Below are positions 33,144-43,450 of a DNA stretch of 64,000 nucleotides, in pieces. This DNA is from Natrialba aegyptia DSM 13077 (GTDB lineage: Archaea; Halobacteriota; Halobacteria; Halobacteriales; Natrialbaceae): contig NZ_AOIP01000014.1 in the NCBI RefSeq assembly GCF_000337535.1, positions 186,001 through 250,000 of the forward strand. The letters are read 5' to 3'. The notes beneath the pieces are model-generated. The model was given only the letters and a program-made list of their open reading frames with translations. It was not told the origin of the DNA and did not search any database. Position 1 is the first letter of the stretch. Each line of letters opens with the position of its first letter. The position numbers were made by a program, and so were the translations under genes.

Positions 33144-33704
33144 ATGGTATCTCGTCACTGGCTGTACTTCGGCGGCTTCGCGATCACCGGGCTGCTATTG
33201 GTTGGCACCGGTTTGCTGGGACTTCTGGACGCCCTGTCGGTGATGGCCGACGGCGCGTCCTACAGCGAGGAGTTCGTGGTGCTTGCGATGCTCGCGGAAG
33301 CCCGCGAGTGGGTCGTCGTGACGCTCGTCCTCGGCCTGCTCGCGACGGCGTTTCTCGGGGCGACCGTCGCCTCCATCCTGCGACACGCGTCACTTCCTCG
33401 CAGCGACCGACTGGTCGCTCTCGTCGAGCGACTCGAGTACCGGTATCCGATACTGCGGCAGTTCGACGCCTCGCAGCGAGTCGAACCGACGACCGAAGAC
33501 CGCAAACAACGGCTCAAAGAGCAGTACGTCGCAGGCGAAATCAGCGACGGCGCGTTCGAACGCGAGATGGCGCAACTGATGGACGATCCTTCGGATGCGA
33601 ACGCGAACATGAACACGAATGCGAACGCAAATGTGAACGCGAACGCCGACGCCAAGACGAACTCGCGGTCGAAATCCGCGACGGAAATCGATCTCGAGGA
33701 GTGA
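33144..33704 (+). CDS. membrane protein with SHOCT domain and Asn-Ala repeat tail
   Basis: A 186-aa protein with two transmembrane helices (about residues 7-29 and 53-77), a short linker and a C-terminal SHOCT domain, RKQRLKEQYVAGEISDGAFE, near residue 118. After it comes a tract of alternating Asn and Ala/Val/Met (about 150-168) and an acidic end. SHOCT domains are short oligomerisation elements in membrane and secreted proteins. The role is unknown. It is convergent with aroC, 41 bp away. Confidence 0.8.
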   Translation: MVSRHWLYFGGFAITGLLLVGTGLLGLLDALSVMADGASYSEEFVVLAMLAEAREWVVVTLVLGLLATAFLGATVASILRHASLPRSDRLVALVERLEYRYPILRQFDASQRVEPTTEDRKQRLKEQYVAGEISDGAFEREMAQLMDDPSDANANMNTNANANVNANADAKTNSRSKSATEIDLEE

Positions 33705-33745
33705 GCACGAGAGACGAAACACCGCCCGACGCGTGCGAGTGACGA

Positions 33746-34897
33746 CTATTCGTTTCGCGGATTGCTCGGGTGGTAGTCCGTGTCGTACGTTCCGGGCTGG
33801 TCGTCGACGCGGTCGGGATTGAGCCGACCCGACAGCAGCATGAAATCGACGAGCGTCAGCGCGAGCATCGCCTCGACGACCGGCACGCCCCGCGGCGGGA
33901 GGACGGGATCGTGGCGGCCGATCACCTTCTCCTCTTTCAGTTCGCCCGTCTCCCAGTCCGCGGTCTGCTGGGACTTCGGAATCGAGGTCGGCGCGTGCAG
34001 CGTCACCTCGCCGTAGATCGGCTCTCCCGAACTGATGCCGCCCTGGATACCGCCGTGGTCGTTCTCCACGGGCGTCGGGTTGCCGTCCTCGTCGAACTCC
34101 CAGTCGTCGTTTCGCTCCTTGCCGGTCCACTCCCGAGCCTCGCGGCCCAGCCCGAACTCGAATGCCGTCGTCGCCGGCACCGCCATCATCGCCTGGCCGA
34201 GTCGAGCGGAGAGGGAGTCGAACCGGGGCGCGCCGAGCCCGACGGGGACGCCCTGGGCCTCGAAGTAGATGCTCCCGCCGATGGAGTCGCCTTCTTCCTG
34301 GTAGTCCGCGATCAGCTCCTGCATCTCGTCGGCCGTTTCGGGGTGGGCACAGCGCACGTCGTTCTCCTCGCTGTGCGCTTTGATCTCCTCGAAGCTCACC
34401 TCGGGTGCCTCGATGTCCCCGATCTGGTTGACGTGGGCCTTGAGTTCGATACCCTCTCTGGCGAGCAGCTTCTTCGCGACCGCGCCCGCAGCGACCCAGT
34501 TGACGGTTTCGCGAGCCGAGGAACGGCCGCCGCCGCCCCAGTTTCGCGTGCCGAACTTGGCCGAGTAGGTAAAGTCGCCGTGCGAGGGACGCGGCGCGGT
34601 GATGAAGGGCTCGTACTTCCCCGAGCGGGCGTCCTTGTTCTGGATGACCAGACCGATCGGCGTGCCGGTCGTGTAGCCGTCCTGGATCCCGGACTTGATC
34701 GATACGTCGTCCGGTTCGCCGCGACTGGTCGTGATCATCGACTGGCCCGGCTTTCGCCGATCGAGATCTGCCTGAATATCCTCCGCTGTGAGTTCCAGTC
34801 CGGCGGGACAGCCGGAGATGGTACAGCCCATCGCCTCGCCGTGGCTCTCGCCGAACGTGGTCACCTGAAAGAGCCGACCGAAACGGTTGCCGTTCAT
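33746..34897 (-). CDS. aroC: chorismate synthase
   Basis: Last enzyme of the common aromatic pathway: converts EPSP to chorismate with reduced FMN. The 383-aa sequence has the signatures TTFGESHGEAMGCTISGCPAG (residues 13-33 in part), RPSHGDFTYSAKFG and NWGGGGRSSARETVNWVAAG near the FMN site. It follows aroA on the same strand with a 228-bp gap. Together with aroA and tyrA nearby it forms an aromatic amino acid cluster. Full length and intact. Confidence 0.97.
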   Translation of the reverse strand: MNGNRFGRLFQVTTFGESHGEAMGCTISGCPAGLELTAEDIQADLDRRKPGQSMITTSRGEPDDVSIKSGIQDGYTTGTPIGLVIQNKDARSGKYEPFITAPRPSHGDFTYSAKFGTRNWGGGGRSSARETVNWVAAGAVAKKLLAREGIELKAHVNQIGDIEAPEVSFEEIKAHSEENDVRCAHPETADEMQELIADYQEEGDSIGGSIYFEAQGVPVGLGAPRFDSLSARLGQAMMAVPATTAFEFGLGREAREWTGKERNDDWEFDEDGNPTPVENDHGGIQGGISSGEPIYGEVTLHAPTSIPKSQQTADWETGELKEEKVIGRHDPVLPPRGVPVVEAMLALTLVDFMLLSGRLNPDRVDDQPGTYDTDYHPSNPRNE

Positions 34898-35125
34898 TGT
34901 CGGCCCCTCGGAGACGCGGATACTTAGCCCTGCAGGATCCCTGCGAATTTTCGCCGGCTATCGTCCGCCCGCTCGCCGTTCCCGCCCCCGATGCAGAGTG
35001 AATAGGGCGGGCGCAATCGGCGTTCGGGACACTCCCGACGAGTTCGCACGCGACTCGCGGAGGGAATCGAGTCGTGCGGCCGCGAGCGGAACCGGCATCT
35101 CCTAACGTGGAAGCGAGCGTCGCGG

Positions 35126-36415
35126 CTACCGTTCTCGATCGATCGCAGCGCCCAGGTCCGACAGCATCTCGAAGAAGCCGGGGAAGGAGACGTCGACGTG
35201 GTCAGCGCCGACGACGGTCGTCTCGCCCTCGGCGACGAGTCCCGCCAGCGCGAGCGCCATGATGACGCGGTGGTCGTTCCGGCCGTCGACGGTCCCACCG
35301 GTGAGTTCGGAGTCGCCGCCGTGGATCGTCAGCGAGTCCTGCGTTTCGGTCGTTTCGACGCCGAGCGTGGCGAGTTCGTCGGCCATCGCGCTGACGCGGT
35401 CGGTCTCCTTGTACCGGACGTGTTCGGCGTTCGTAATCCGCGTTTCACCGTCGGCGACGGCTCCGAGCGTGGCGATCGTCGGCAGGAGGTCCGGCGTGTC
35501 CTCGACGGAGACCTCGACGCCCTCGAGTTCGCCGGCGGTGACGTCGATGGTGCCCGCGTCGCGATCCCAATCGACAGCCGCGCCCATGCGGTCGACGATG
35601 TCGACGATGGCGGTGTCGCCCTGCGCGCTCGGGTGTGCGCCGTCGATTCGGACGCCGTCTTCGCTCGTGATCGCGCCCGCGGCGAGCGGGTACGAGATCG
35701 ACGAGAAGTCGCCGGGGACGGCGTACTCGCCGCCGGTCGCACTGTAGGTTTGGCCGCCGTCGACCGCGAACCCGAGTTCAGTCTTGCGGGCGTCGACGCC
35801 GAACGCTGCGAGCACCTCGAGCGTGATGTCGACGTACGGGGCGGATTTGAGTTCGGTTTCGAGTTCGATTTCGAGGCCGTCCTCGGTGACCGCACCGGCG
35901 AGCAGCAAGGCCGTGATGTACTGGGAGGACACGTCGCCGGGGATCGACACGCGGCCGCCGGAGATGGGGCCGGTGACGACGAGCGGTGCCTGACCGTTTC
36001 CGCGGGTGCTCGTCGCCTCGCCGCCGAGGTCGGTGATGGCTTCCAGTAGCGGTCCCTGGGGTCGTGAGCGGAGCGATTCGTCGCCGGTGAGCACAGACGT
36101 GCCATCGGCGAGCGCGGCCGTTGCGGTGACGAGGCGCATCGTGGTCCCACTATTCCCACAGTCGATGACGTCCGCGGGAACACCGGGCCGGTCGTGGAAT
36201 CCCTCTATTTCGAGCGTCTCTCCGCGTCGGTTGACCGTCCCGCCGAAGCGTTCGACGGCACGCGCCGTCGCCTGGGTGTCGGCACTCCAGAGGGCGTCTC
36301 GAACGGTCGTCTGATCGGCGTAGCCCGCAACGAGGATCGCCCGGTGCGTGTAGCTCTTCGAGGGCGGTGCCCGCGCGAGGCCCTGAACGCGCGAGGGCGT
36401 GATCGTGACGTTCAT
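35126..36415 (-). CDS. aroA: 3-phosphoshikimate 1-carboxyvinyltransferase (EPSP synthase)
   Basis: Transfers enolpyruvate from PEP to shikimate-3-phosphate, the step before chorismate synthase. The 429-aa protein begins [31 protein letters not shown] with the substrate-binding [21 protein letters not shown] and [19 protein letters not shown] are the two family signatures. It precedes aroC in transcription order. The 228-bp gap between them could hold a separate promoter. Confidence 0.97.
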   Translation of the reverse strand: MNVTITPSRVQGLARAPPSKSYTHRAILVAGYADQTTVRDALWSADTQATARAVERFGGTVNRRGETLEIEGFHDRPGVPADVIDCGNSGTTMRLVTATAALADGTSVLTGDESLRSRPQGPLLEAITDLGGEATSTRGNGQAPLVVTGPISGGRVSIPGDVSSQYITALLLAGAVTEDGLEIELETELKSAPYVDITLEVLAAFGVDARKTELGFAVDGGQTYSATGGEYAVPGDFSSISYPLAAGAITSEDGVRIDGAHPSAQGDTAIVDIVDRMGAAVDWDRDAGTIDVTAGELEGVEVSVEDTPDLLPTIATLGAVADGETRITNAEHVRYKETDRVSAMADELATLGVETTETQDSLTIHGGDSELTGGTVDGRNDHRVIMALALAGLVAEGETTVVGADHVDVSFPGFFEMLSDLGAAIDRER

Positions 36416-36503
36416 GCTCGGGGTGTCGGCCGGCCACCCTATACCGGTATCGGTCGCGCCAGTATCTGTCCCGCCGTCGACTCGATCCCTCGTTGTCTCT
36501 CGG

Positions 36504-37745
36504 TCACGAACAGCCGATGGACGCGGCGACGTCGACGAGCGGCTCCTCGACGGTCACGCTCGAGACCTCGTAGCTCAGGTCCGAACAGGTCCAGAAGTAG
36601 CTATCGATCCGTCCACGCCGACGATAGGCTGTGTGGCCGTCGATCTCCGTCTCTTCGAGCAAATTCGGCTTGAACTGCTGATCCGTCAGCACGGCGACGG
36701 AAATCTCCTGATCGGGCCGATCCGAATCGACGTACCACAGCGTCGTCACCGGACCGGACTGGCGCACGTTATCGACGACGGTCACGCGATCGAGTTCGTA
36801 CGCGTCCGGCACGTCGGGATCGGGAATCTCGTACGGGACGGTCGTCGCAGCTGCCTCTCGTGACTCGTAGATCCCCTCCGGTTCGTCGCCGAGCGTGCCG
36901 ACCTCCGCGTCTTCGGGCGGCTCGTAGACGAACGTGTCCGGATCGAGTCCGTCGTTGATCGCGAGGTCCTCGTAGGTCACCGTCAGTCGGTGGAGCAACG
37001 TGCCGTCCCCGTCGCGAACGACGTCCCGTTCTTTGATCGGATAGCTGAACTCGTCGTCGATCCAGACGGTTCGTGAGACGGCCAGTTCCTCGCCGTCGAG
37101 TTCGTCGTCGGTCGTCTCGGTTTCGTTTTCGGTTCCGTTCTCGGTTCCGTTTTCGCTTTCAGCACTGGCATCGGTATCGGACGAGCCACCCAGCGGAATT
37201 CGATAGACCGTCTCGCCGACGAGGAGTTCGATCGCGCGGCCGTCGGCGTCGTCGGATAGCCCGGTCCCCGTTGGTACCGCGTCGATGCGATGTGTTTCGC
37301 GGCCGTCGACGGTGTCGGTCCCGTCGTACGTGAGTTCGTAGTCCTCGAGCAAGTCCCTGAGAACGAGTCGCGGGCCGTCGGCGACGACTTTGTTCGGATG
37401 GTAGCGTTTCCAGACGAAGTTTTCCTCGGGGTAGTAGTCCCAGGAAATTTCGCGATTCGTGACCGAAACCGTCCCCGTCGGCGGGTCGCCGTCGTCGGAG
37501 CGCAGGACGGTTCGGCGTTTTTCGGCCGGGGGTCGTCGGGAGATGGATTCGGTCTGTGTCGTCGTTTCCGCCGGTGTTTCGGCCGTTAGGTGCCGCCGAG
37601 CCTGGAGGTCGGTCAGCTCGAGACGGGTCTCGATCGCGGCTTCGACGAGTTCCGAACCGGTTCGGTCCTCGGTCGACTCCGCTGGCGTCAGACAGCCAGC
37701 AAGCGCGGCGAGCGTTCCCGTGGCAAGGAGTCGGCGGCGGCGCAT
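36504..37745 (-). CDS. secreted lipoprotein, LolA-like architecture
   Basis: A 413-aa protein with N-terminus [18 protein letters not shown], an arginine-rich signal with lipobox C18. The mature region resembles that of the lipoprotein at 26107-27447: a beta-rich domain with [18 protein letters not shown] and [20 protein letters not shown], a linker with [13 protein letters not shown], and a second domain ending in a short Cys-containing tail. Surface location is expected; ligand unknown. It sits between aroA and an M24 peptidase and has no evident link to them. Confidence 0.8.
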   Translation of the reverse strand: MRRRRLLATGTLAALAGCLTPAESTEDRTGSELVEAAIETRLELTDLQARRHLTAETPAETTTQTESISRRPPAEKRRTVLRSDDGDPPTGTVSVTNREISWDYYPEENFVWKRYHPNKVVADGPRLVLRDLLEDYELTYDGTDTVDGRETHRIDAVPTGTGLSDDADGRAIELLVGETVYRIPLGGSSDTDASAESENGTENGTENETETTDDELDGEELAVSRTVWIDDEFSYPIKERDVVRDGDGTLLHRLTVTYEDLAINDGLDPDTFVYEPPEDAEVGTLGDEPEGIYESREAAATTVPYEIPDPDVPDAYELDRVTVVDNVRQSGPVTTLWYVDSDRPDQEISVAVLTDQQFKPNLLEETEIDGHTAYRRRGRIDSYFWTCSDLSYEVSSVTVEEPLVDVAASIGCS

Positions 37746-37943
37746 ACACGTGGCTTGGAATCGTCAGTGATAAGTCTATGGTTTCAACTGATCGCGTAAT
37801 GAATAGATCGCAATAATTGCCGCTCCGAGCGCGATGACATCGTCCGCTGCGGGCGGTTTCGATCCGGTCGGTTCGGCCGTCGAACACCGGACACCGACGC
37901 CGCGACCCTCGCCATTATGTGACCGCCGGTCACACGTCGGGGC

Positions 37944-39131
37944 ATGGACGACCCCGTCGATCTCACACCGCTTCGTGCGATGCTCGAACAGCGCGACCTG
38001 GACGGCTATCTCATCGACGCCGACGGATCGAACTCGGACCAGCGGTACGTCTCCGGGTTCACCGCGCCGGACCCCTATCAGACGCTCGTCACCCGGGATG
38101 GAGTTCACCTGCTCGTCTCCGGGCTCGAGTTCGGTCGCGCGCAGTCGGATTCGGCGGCTGACTCGGTTTCCCGGCTGTCGGCGTACGATTACCACGAGCG
38201 CCGAGCCGAACACGGCCGGTACGAGGGGATGATCCGAACCCTCGCGGCCTTCCTGGCGGACCACAACGTCGACACCATCGCCGTTCCACAGGAGTTCCCG
38301 ACGGGAACCGCCGACGGACTCCGCGAGCAGGGCGTGACCGTGACCGCCGAAACGGAGGGTATCGTACAGAAGATTCGGGCGACGAAGACGCCGTGGGAGG
38401 TAAACCAGATCCGAGCCACCCAGCGAGCGAACGAGGCGGCCATGGCGGCCGCCGAGACCCTCATCGCGAGCGCGGACGTGGAGGACGGGGTTCTCGTCCA
38501 CGACGGCACGCCCCTCACCAGCGAGCGCGTCACAGAGGAGATCGAGATCACGCTGCTTCGCCACGGCTGTGGGCTGGACGAGACGATCGTCGCCTGCGGG
38601 GCGGACGCGGCGGACCCGCACAACCGCGGCAGCGGTGAACTCGCGGCCGGCGAGTGCATCGTGATCGATATCTTCCCGCAGGACAAGGAGACGGGCTATG
38701 CCGGCGATATGACGCGCACCTTCTCGCGCGGCGACCCGGGCGAAGAGGCGAGACGGCGATACGACGTCACCAAGGAAGCCTACGAGGCCGGCCTCGAGGC
38801 CGTCGAGGCAGGCGTTACCGGTGCCGCCGTCCACGACGCCGTCTGCGACGTGATCGAAGACGCCGGCTACGAAACCCTCCGCAGCGATCCCGACACCGAC
38901 ACCGGATTCATCCACAGCACCGGCCACGGCGTCGGCCTCGACGTCCACGAGGAGCCCCGCGTCTCGCCAAGCGGCGGTGAACTCGAACCGGGCCACGTCA
39001 TCTCGATCGAACCGGGTATCTACGACCCCGCGGTCGGCGGCGTCCGCATCGAAGACCTCATCGTCGTCACCGAGGACGGCTACGAGAACCTCACCGACTA
39101 CCGCGTCGGGCTCGACCCGACTACCGAGTAG
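37944..39131 (+). CDS. M24 family Xaa-Pro peptidase
   Basis: A 395-aa two-domain metallopeptidase. The N-terminal creatinase-like domain covers residues 1 to about 150. The C-terminal pita-bread domain carries the metal ligands: Asp in IDIFPQD, Asp in YAGDMTRTF, His in STGHGVGLDVHE, Glu in SIEPGIY and Glu in VRIEDLIVV. It would release N-terminal residues before proline, or cut related dipeptides, in the cytoplasm. It begins just upstream of tyrA, 106 bp apart, with a possible shared transcript. Confidence 0.92.
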   Translation: MDDPVDLTPLRAMLEQRDLDGYLIDADGSNSDQRYVSGFTAPDPYQTLVTRDGVHLLVSGLEFGRAQSDSAADSVSRLSAYDYHERRAEHGRYEGMIRTLAAFLADHNVDTIAVPQEFPTGTADGLREQGVTVTAETEGIVQKIRATKTPWEVNQIRATQRANEAAMAAAETLIASADVEDGVLVHDGTPLTSERVTEEIEITLLRHGCGLDETIVACGADAADPHNRGSGELAAGECIVIDIFPQDKETGYAGDMTRTFSRGDPGEEARRRYDVTKEAYEAGLEAVEAGVTGAAVHDAVCDVIEDAGYETLRSDPDTDTGFIHSTGHGVGLDVHEEPRVSPSGGELEPGHVISIEPGIYDPAVGGVRIEDLIVVTEDGYENLTDYRVGLDPTTE

Positions 39132-39237
39132 CGCCGCCGGGCCGAGTTCAGCGGCGGCCGATCGGTTCGAAACGGTGACCGTCTGGCGTGCTAATCGATC
39201 GAACGTCTTTTGCAACGGCGGCAGGTAGAGCCCACCG

Positions 39238-40092
39238 ATGGACGTACTGATCGTCGGCGCGGGTGCGATGGGGACCTGGTTCGGCAGCGCCATCGACGCC
39301 GACGTGACCTTCGCCGACCTCGATCACGACGCCGCAGTCACGGCAGCGGCGGAAACCGGCGGCAGCGCGACCGTCCTCGAAGACGGCGCGGACGCCGGTG
39401 TTGATGGCACCCCCGAGACAGACGAGGCCACCGATGCCACCGACGCCTACGACGCCGTCTGCCTCGCCGTTCCGATGACACACGTCACCGAGGCGATCGC
39501 CGCCCACGCCTCGCGGGCCGAGCGAGCCGTCGTCGACGTCTCGGGTGTGATGGCCGCCCCGATCGAGGCCATGCAGCGCCACGCGCCCGACTGCGAACGC
39601 GTCAGCCTCCACCCGCTGTTCGCGCCGGCTCGCGCCCCCGGCTCGATCGCCGTCGTGCGCGACGCCGACGGCCCGGCGACGACCGCGCTCCTCGACGCGC
39701 TCGCGGCCCGCGGCAACGAACTCGTCGAGACGACCGCGAGAGAGCACGACGACGCGATGGAGACCGTGCAAGCGATGACCCACGCGACCGTCCTCTCTTT
39801 CGCCCTCGCGGCCGAATCCGTCCCGGACGGCTTCGAGACGCCGATCTACGAGCAGTTACGAACGCTCGCCGAGCACGTGACCGCCGGCACGCCCCGCGTC
39901 TACGCCGATATTCAGGCCACGTTCGAGGGAGCCGAGCAGGTCGCGGCGGCCGCCGGGGCAATCGCCGACGCGGACGCAACTGAACTCGAATCGCTCTACC
40001 GGGACGCCGCGGCGCAGTGGCACGAGGACGCGACCGGACCGAGCGACGGGCAACCCGTCGCCGACAGCAAAGCGGAGGAGACCGACCGATGA
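39238..40092 (+). CDS. tyrA: prephenate dehydrogenase
   Basis: A 284-aa NAD(P)-dependent prephenate dehydrogenase that would make 4-hydroxyphenylpyruvate for tyrosine. The Rossmann motif VLIVGAGAMGTWFG is at the N-terminus, VDVSGVMAAPIEAMQ and RVSLHPLFAP are the catalytic region with the conserved His, and a helical C-terminal domain follows. An acidic loop about residues 47-65 (ADAGVDGTPETDEATDA) is unusual. Its stop overlaps the start of the Rsm22-like gene (ATGA). With aroA and aroC nearby it belongs to the aromatic cluster. Confidence 0.9.
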   Translation: MDVLIVGAGAMGTWFGSAIDADVTFADLDHDAAVTAAAETGGSATVLEDGADAGVDGTPETDEATDATDAYDAVCLAVPMTHVTEAIAAHASRAERAVVDVSGVMAAPIEAMQRHAPDCERVSLHPLFAPARAPGSIAVVRDADGPATTALLDALAARGNELVETTAREHDDAMETVQAMTHATVLSFALAAESVPDGFETPIYEQLRTLAEHVTAGTPRVYADIQATFEGAEQVAAAAGAIADADATELESLYRDAAAQWHEDATGPSDGQPVADSKAEETDR

Positions 40093-41657
40093 CCGACCAA
40101 CGCGAGGCGATTCGCTCGAACGCGAAGTACCTGCGAAACGTCCGGCCGATCGATCCCGACGAGATCTGCGAGTACGTCGAGGGGAACCCACATCCGGCGG
40201 TCGTTCGCCAACATCTCCGCGAGGACGCACCCGCCCTCGGCCTGATCGAACGCGAAGACGGAACCTTCGTCCCCGTCTCGGACGAACCGGTCCGGCCGAA
40301 CCGAGGGCCGGTTCGCGAGTTCCCCGAGCGCTACGCGCAGGCGCTCGAAAATTTCCTCGTCGATCGCTACGGCGTGAACTGGCACGCGGACGCCGCAGGC
40401 GACCTGCTTCGCTCGACGATCCGGCGGTTCAAAGCGCGCTATCTCGAGCGCCGGTCCGTCACCTACGACGACGACGTGGCGGCGGGCTACGCGATCTATC
40501 ACCTGCCGGGGTACTACGCCGCGATCCAGTACGCGCTGGACGACTTGGCCGAACGGAGTCTCCTCGGCCGGAACCTCCGCGTGCTCGACGTCGGAGCCGG
40601 CGTCGGCGGCCCCGCGCTCGGCCTCTGTGAGTACCTCCCCGAGGACGCGCTCGTCGAGTACCACGCCGTCGAACCCAGCGCCGCCGCGGACGTCCTCGAA
40701 ACGCTGCTCGCGGAGACGGGGCAAAACGTTCACGCGACCGTTCACCGATCGCCGATCGAGGATATCGATCCCACGACACTCGGGTCGACCGACGGCACAG
40801 CCGAGTTCGACCTCGTTCTTGCCTGCAACGTTCTCAACGAACTCACAGCGCCGACGACCGTCGCTCGCTCGCTCCTCGACGCCCTCGCACCCGACGGCAC
40901 GCTCCTCGCGATGGCCCCCGCCGACAAGAACACGAGCATCGCCCTTCGAGAGATCGAACGCGAACTCGAGGACGAGCGGGTTCGAGAGCCGAGCGAGTTC
41001 AGCGCGCTCGAATCCGGCGGGGACGATGCGGCCGGCGAGGCAGCCGACGAGGCAGACGGCGACGGCGGGACCGCTGACCGCCGCGGTCGCGTCACCGTCT
41101 ACGGACCGACCGTCCGCCTCTGGCCGGGCGAGCGCCCGTCCGATCGCGGCTGGTCGTTCGACGTGCGCCCCGATCTCGAGGTACCCGCGTTCCAGCGCCG
41201 GCTGGACGAGGCGACGCCCGCGGACGACGCCGAGCACGCCCCCGGCGAGTTCGTCAACGTCGACGTGCAGTTTTCGCACTCGCTGTTGCGCCTGGACGGC
41301 ACGCGCCGCATCGATATCGAACTCGAGACGGACGACTGGGCAAAGATGGCCGAGATGGAACGCCACGTCACGAACCGGATCGACCTCGTCGCGGCGAAGG
41401 TGAGCCGCTCGCTGAGCGGGGCCGCCGAGTCCGAGTACGGCGAGAAACCGAATCCGCTGTTCAAGATCAGCGACGGCAGCGAGGCCGTCGATCACTACGC
41501 CGTCCTCACGTCCGAAACCTCGCTCAATCGGCCGTTGCTCGAGGCCGAGTACGGCGAGGTGTGCTCGTTCGAACAGATCCTCGCGCTCTGGAACGACGAC
41601 GAGGAGGCGTACAATCTGGTCGTCGACGAGGACACGATCGTCGATCGGATCGGCTAA
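40089..41657 (+). CDS. Rsm22-like SAM-dependent methyltransferase
   Basis: A 522-aa protein from ATG 40089 (MTDQREAIRSNAKYLRNVRP). The N-terminal 160 residues are helical, with RYAQALENFL and AGYAIYHLPGYYAAI typical of the Rsm22 (mitochondrial small-subunit methyltransferase-like) family. The SAM motif VLDVGAGVGGPALGL lies near residue 166, and LACNVLNELT near 240. A C-terminal segment after an acidic linker resembles the extra domain of haloarchaeal members. It probably acts on the ribosome or its assembly. It is translationally coupled to tyrA for no obvious biochemical reason. Confidence 0.85.
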   Translation: MTDQREAIRSNAKYLRNVRPIDPDEICEYVEGNPHPAVVRQHLREDAPALGLIEREDGTFVPVSDEPVRPNRGPVREFPERYAQALENFLVDRYGVNWHADAAGDLLRSTIRRFKARYLERRSVTYDDDVAAGYAIYHLPGYYAAIQYALDDLAERSLLGRNLRVLDVGAGVGGPALGLCEYLPEDALVEYHAVEPSAAADVLETLLAETGQNVHATVHRSPIEDIDPTTLGSTDGTAEFDLVLACNVLNELTAPTTVARSLLDALAPDGTLLAMAPADKNTSIALREIERELEDERVREPSEFSALESGGDDAAGEAADEADGDGGTADRRGRVTVYGPTVRLWPGERPSDRGWSFDVRPDLEVPAFQRRLDEATPADDAEHAPGEFVNVDVQFSHSLLRLDGTRRIDIELETDDWAKMAEMERHVTNRIDLVAAKVSRSLSGAAESEYGEKPNPLFKISDGSEAVDHYAVLTSETSLNRPLLEAEYGEVCSFEQILALWNDDEEAYNLVVDEDTIVDRIG

Positions 41658-41738
41658 CGTCGCGCTAGTAACGCTGCGGGTGACTGACAAACTACCGAAA
41701 CCAGAGTCCTTTTCGCTCCAGCCTCCAACAAAACCGCT

Positions 41739-42557
41739 ATGAGCGACACTCTCGAGATCCTGCTCACCAACGACGACGGGATCGACAGCGTCGGCATCCG
41801 TGCGATCCACGACGCCCTCGTCGAGCACGCCGACGCGAACGTCACCGTCGTCGCACCCGCGAGCGACCAGAGCGCCTGCGGCCGGTCGATCTCTCACGGC
41901 GGCGAAATCGGCCTCGTCGACCACGAACTCGGTTACGCCGTCGAGGGAACTCCCGCCGACTGCGTCGTCGCCGGCCTCGCCGAACTCGGTCCCGACCCGG
42001 ATCTCGTCGTTGCAGGCTGTAACAGAGGGGCCAACCTCGGCGAGTACGTCCTCGGCCGCTCGGGCACCATCAGCGCCGCCGTCGAAGCCGCCTTCTTCGA
42101 CGTTCCCGCGATCGCCACGTCGATGTACGTCCCCGTCGACGAGACGCCGCTCCGCGAGATCGACCTCTCGACCGACGACTTTCGCGAGGCGCGCCGCGTC
42201 ACGACCTACCTCGCCGAGTACGCCCTCGACGCCGGCGTCTTCGACCACGCGGCATACCTCAACGTCAACGTCCCTACCCCCGGGAAGCGGCCGGCACCAA
42301 TCGAAATCACGCGCCCCTCGAAACGCTACGAAATGGACGCCGAAGCCACCGACGGGTCCGTCACCCTCCACGACCGCGTCTGGGAATCGATGGATCCCGA
42401 CACGATCCCCGACCCCGACGGAACCGACCGCCGTACCGTCGCCGAGGGCCGCATCAGTATCTCCCCGCTCACCGCTCCCCACTCGACCAACCACCACGAA
42501 ACACTCACCGAACTCGCGGAGACGTATCACGACCGCGTCGCGACTGCAGACGACTGA
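41739..42557 (+). CDS. surE: 5'/3'-nucleotidase SurE
   Basis: A 272-aa metal-dependent nucleoside monophosphatase. The N-terminal ILLTNDDGIDSVGIRAI holds the metal-binding Asp-Asp. VVAPASDQSACGRSIS supplies the conserved Ser, VEGTPADCVVAGL follows, and GCNRGANLGEYVLGRSGT carries the metal-binding Asn. These are the expected motifs in order. It is an 81-bp step downstream of the methyltransferase gene with a likely promoter of its own. Confidence 0.95.
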   Translation: MSDTLEILLTNDDGIDSVGIRAIHDALVEHADANVTVVAPASDQSACGRSISHGGEIGLVDHELGYAVEGTPADCVVAGLAELGPDPDLVVAGCNRGANLGEYVLGRSGTISAAVEAAFFDVPAIATSMYVPVDETPLREIDLSTDDFREARRVTTYLAEYALDAGVFDHAAYLNVNVPTPGKRPAPIEITRPSKRYEMDAEATDGSVTLHDRVWESMDPDTIPDPDGTDRRTVAEGRISISPLTAPHSTNHHETLTELAETYHDRVATADD

Positions 42558-42734
42558 GAACGGTGTTGGTCGTCCACTCGCCCAGTGTTGGTCTGCCTTC
42601 TCGACCGGCTATCACAGTCGGCCTGCTATCCTGTCTGGAACTCGAAGTGAACACCGGTCGACAGCGATCCGGTAGCAGGGAACCGATCACGCCAGTAGTG
42701 AACGACACACATTCCTCCTGCTCGGGCAGAGCAC

Positions 42735-42746
42735 AGATATATAACC
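42735..42746 (+). promoter_or_regulatory. TATA element before the winged-helix gene
   Basis: AGATATATAACC centred near 42741 is a strong archaeal TATA box. It lies about 70 bp before ATG 42811, so the message would carry a leader of about 45 bases. That leader contains a very short ATG frame (11 codons from 42763) that is probably chance. Confidence 0.45.
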
Positions 42747-42810
42747 GATAGGACAGAAGAGTATGTTACTGACGGATTTCCGCGACACACTGCCGTGAGG
42801 GTGATCGACA

Positions 42811-43209
42811 ATGGTATTCAGCACACTCTGGGCTCGCCTCTCGTCGCTCTGGCAGGGGGACTCGGACGACGAGCGTTCGACGAGTGAGTCCACGACGGGA
42901 ACAACTGACGCATCGACAGACGAACGCGAGGACGAGACGCTGAGTTATGCCGAGGAGATCGAGTACGGCGTCGACGAACGCGACCTCCCCGACGAAGACA
43001 AGGTCCTCAGATTGCTGGTCAAGCGCGGTGGCCGCGTCGACGAATCGACCGTTCGCGAGGAAACCGGCTGGTCAGCGGACCGGCTCGAAGCGGTGATCGA
43101 CAGTATGGAAGACGACAACCAGATCAGCGCGATCACGGTCGGCCGGAAACGCGTCATCTGTCGGCGCGGTTTCGAGCCGAAGGGGTACCGGTCGCACCTC
43201 GGCGAATAA
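42811..43209 (+). CDS. winged-helix domain protein
   Basis: A 132-aa protein. The first 45 residues are a Ser/Thr/Asp/Glu-rich, possibly disordered segment after MVFSTLWARLSSLWQ. The C-terminal half (about residues 60-125) forms a winged helix: DKVLRLLVKRGGRVDESTVREETGWSADRLEAVIDSMEDD, described in part only, ending in a wing with RKRVICRRGFEPKG. It may be a transcription factor or membrane-associated adaptor. No neighbour suggests a target. A TATA box is visible upstream. Confidence 0.8.
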   Translation: MVFSTLWARLSSLWQGDSDDERSTSESTTGTTDASTDEREDETLSYAEEIEYGVDERDLPDEDKVLRLLVKRGGRVDESTVREETGWSADRLEAVIDSMEDDNQISAITVGRKRVICRRGFEPKGYRSHLGE

Positions 43210-43450
43210 CTCGAACCGGTTTTGTCTGTGGCCGTTTCTGCGCTCCAGTTTCACCACCAGCCGAGTTCAGGCTGCAGGGTGATCGCGCTGCTGTGCCAAC
43301 GCTTGCGTTGATCGATCAGCGCGCGAGAATCCGCGATGGAGACCGCTCAGAACCGCGGAGCGAATCGACGAACGCGGTATCGGTTGGACGGGCCACACGT
43401 CGGCGTATGCATGCCAAATTCATATTCACTGAACGGTCATCTATTCGACC

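Noticed and set aside
42763-42798. Eleven-codon frame in the leader of the winged-helix gene
   Set aside because: No conserved or regulatory feature (such as repeated codons) supports an attenuator; likely chance.
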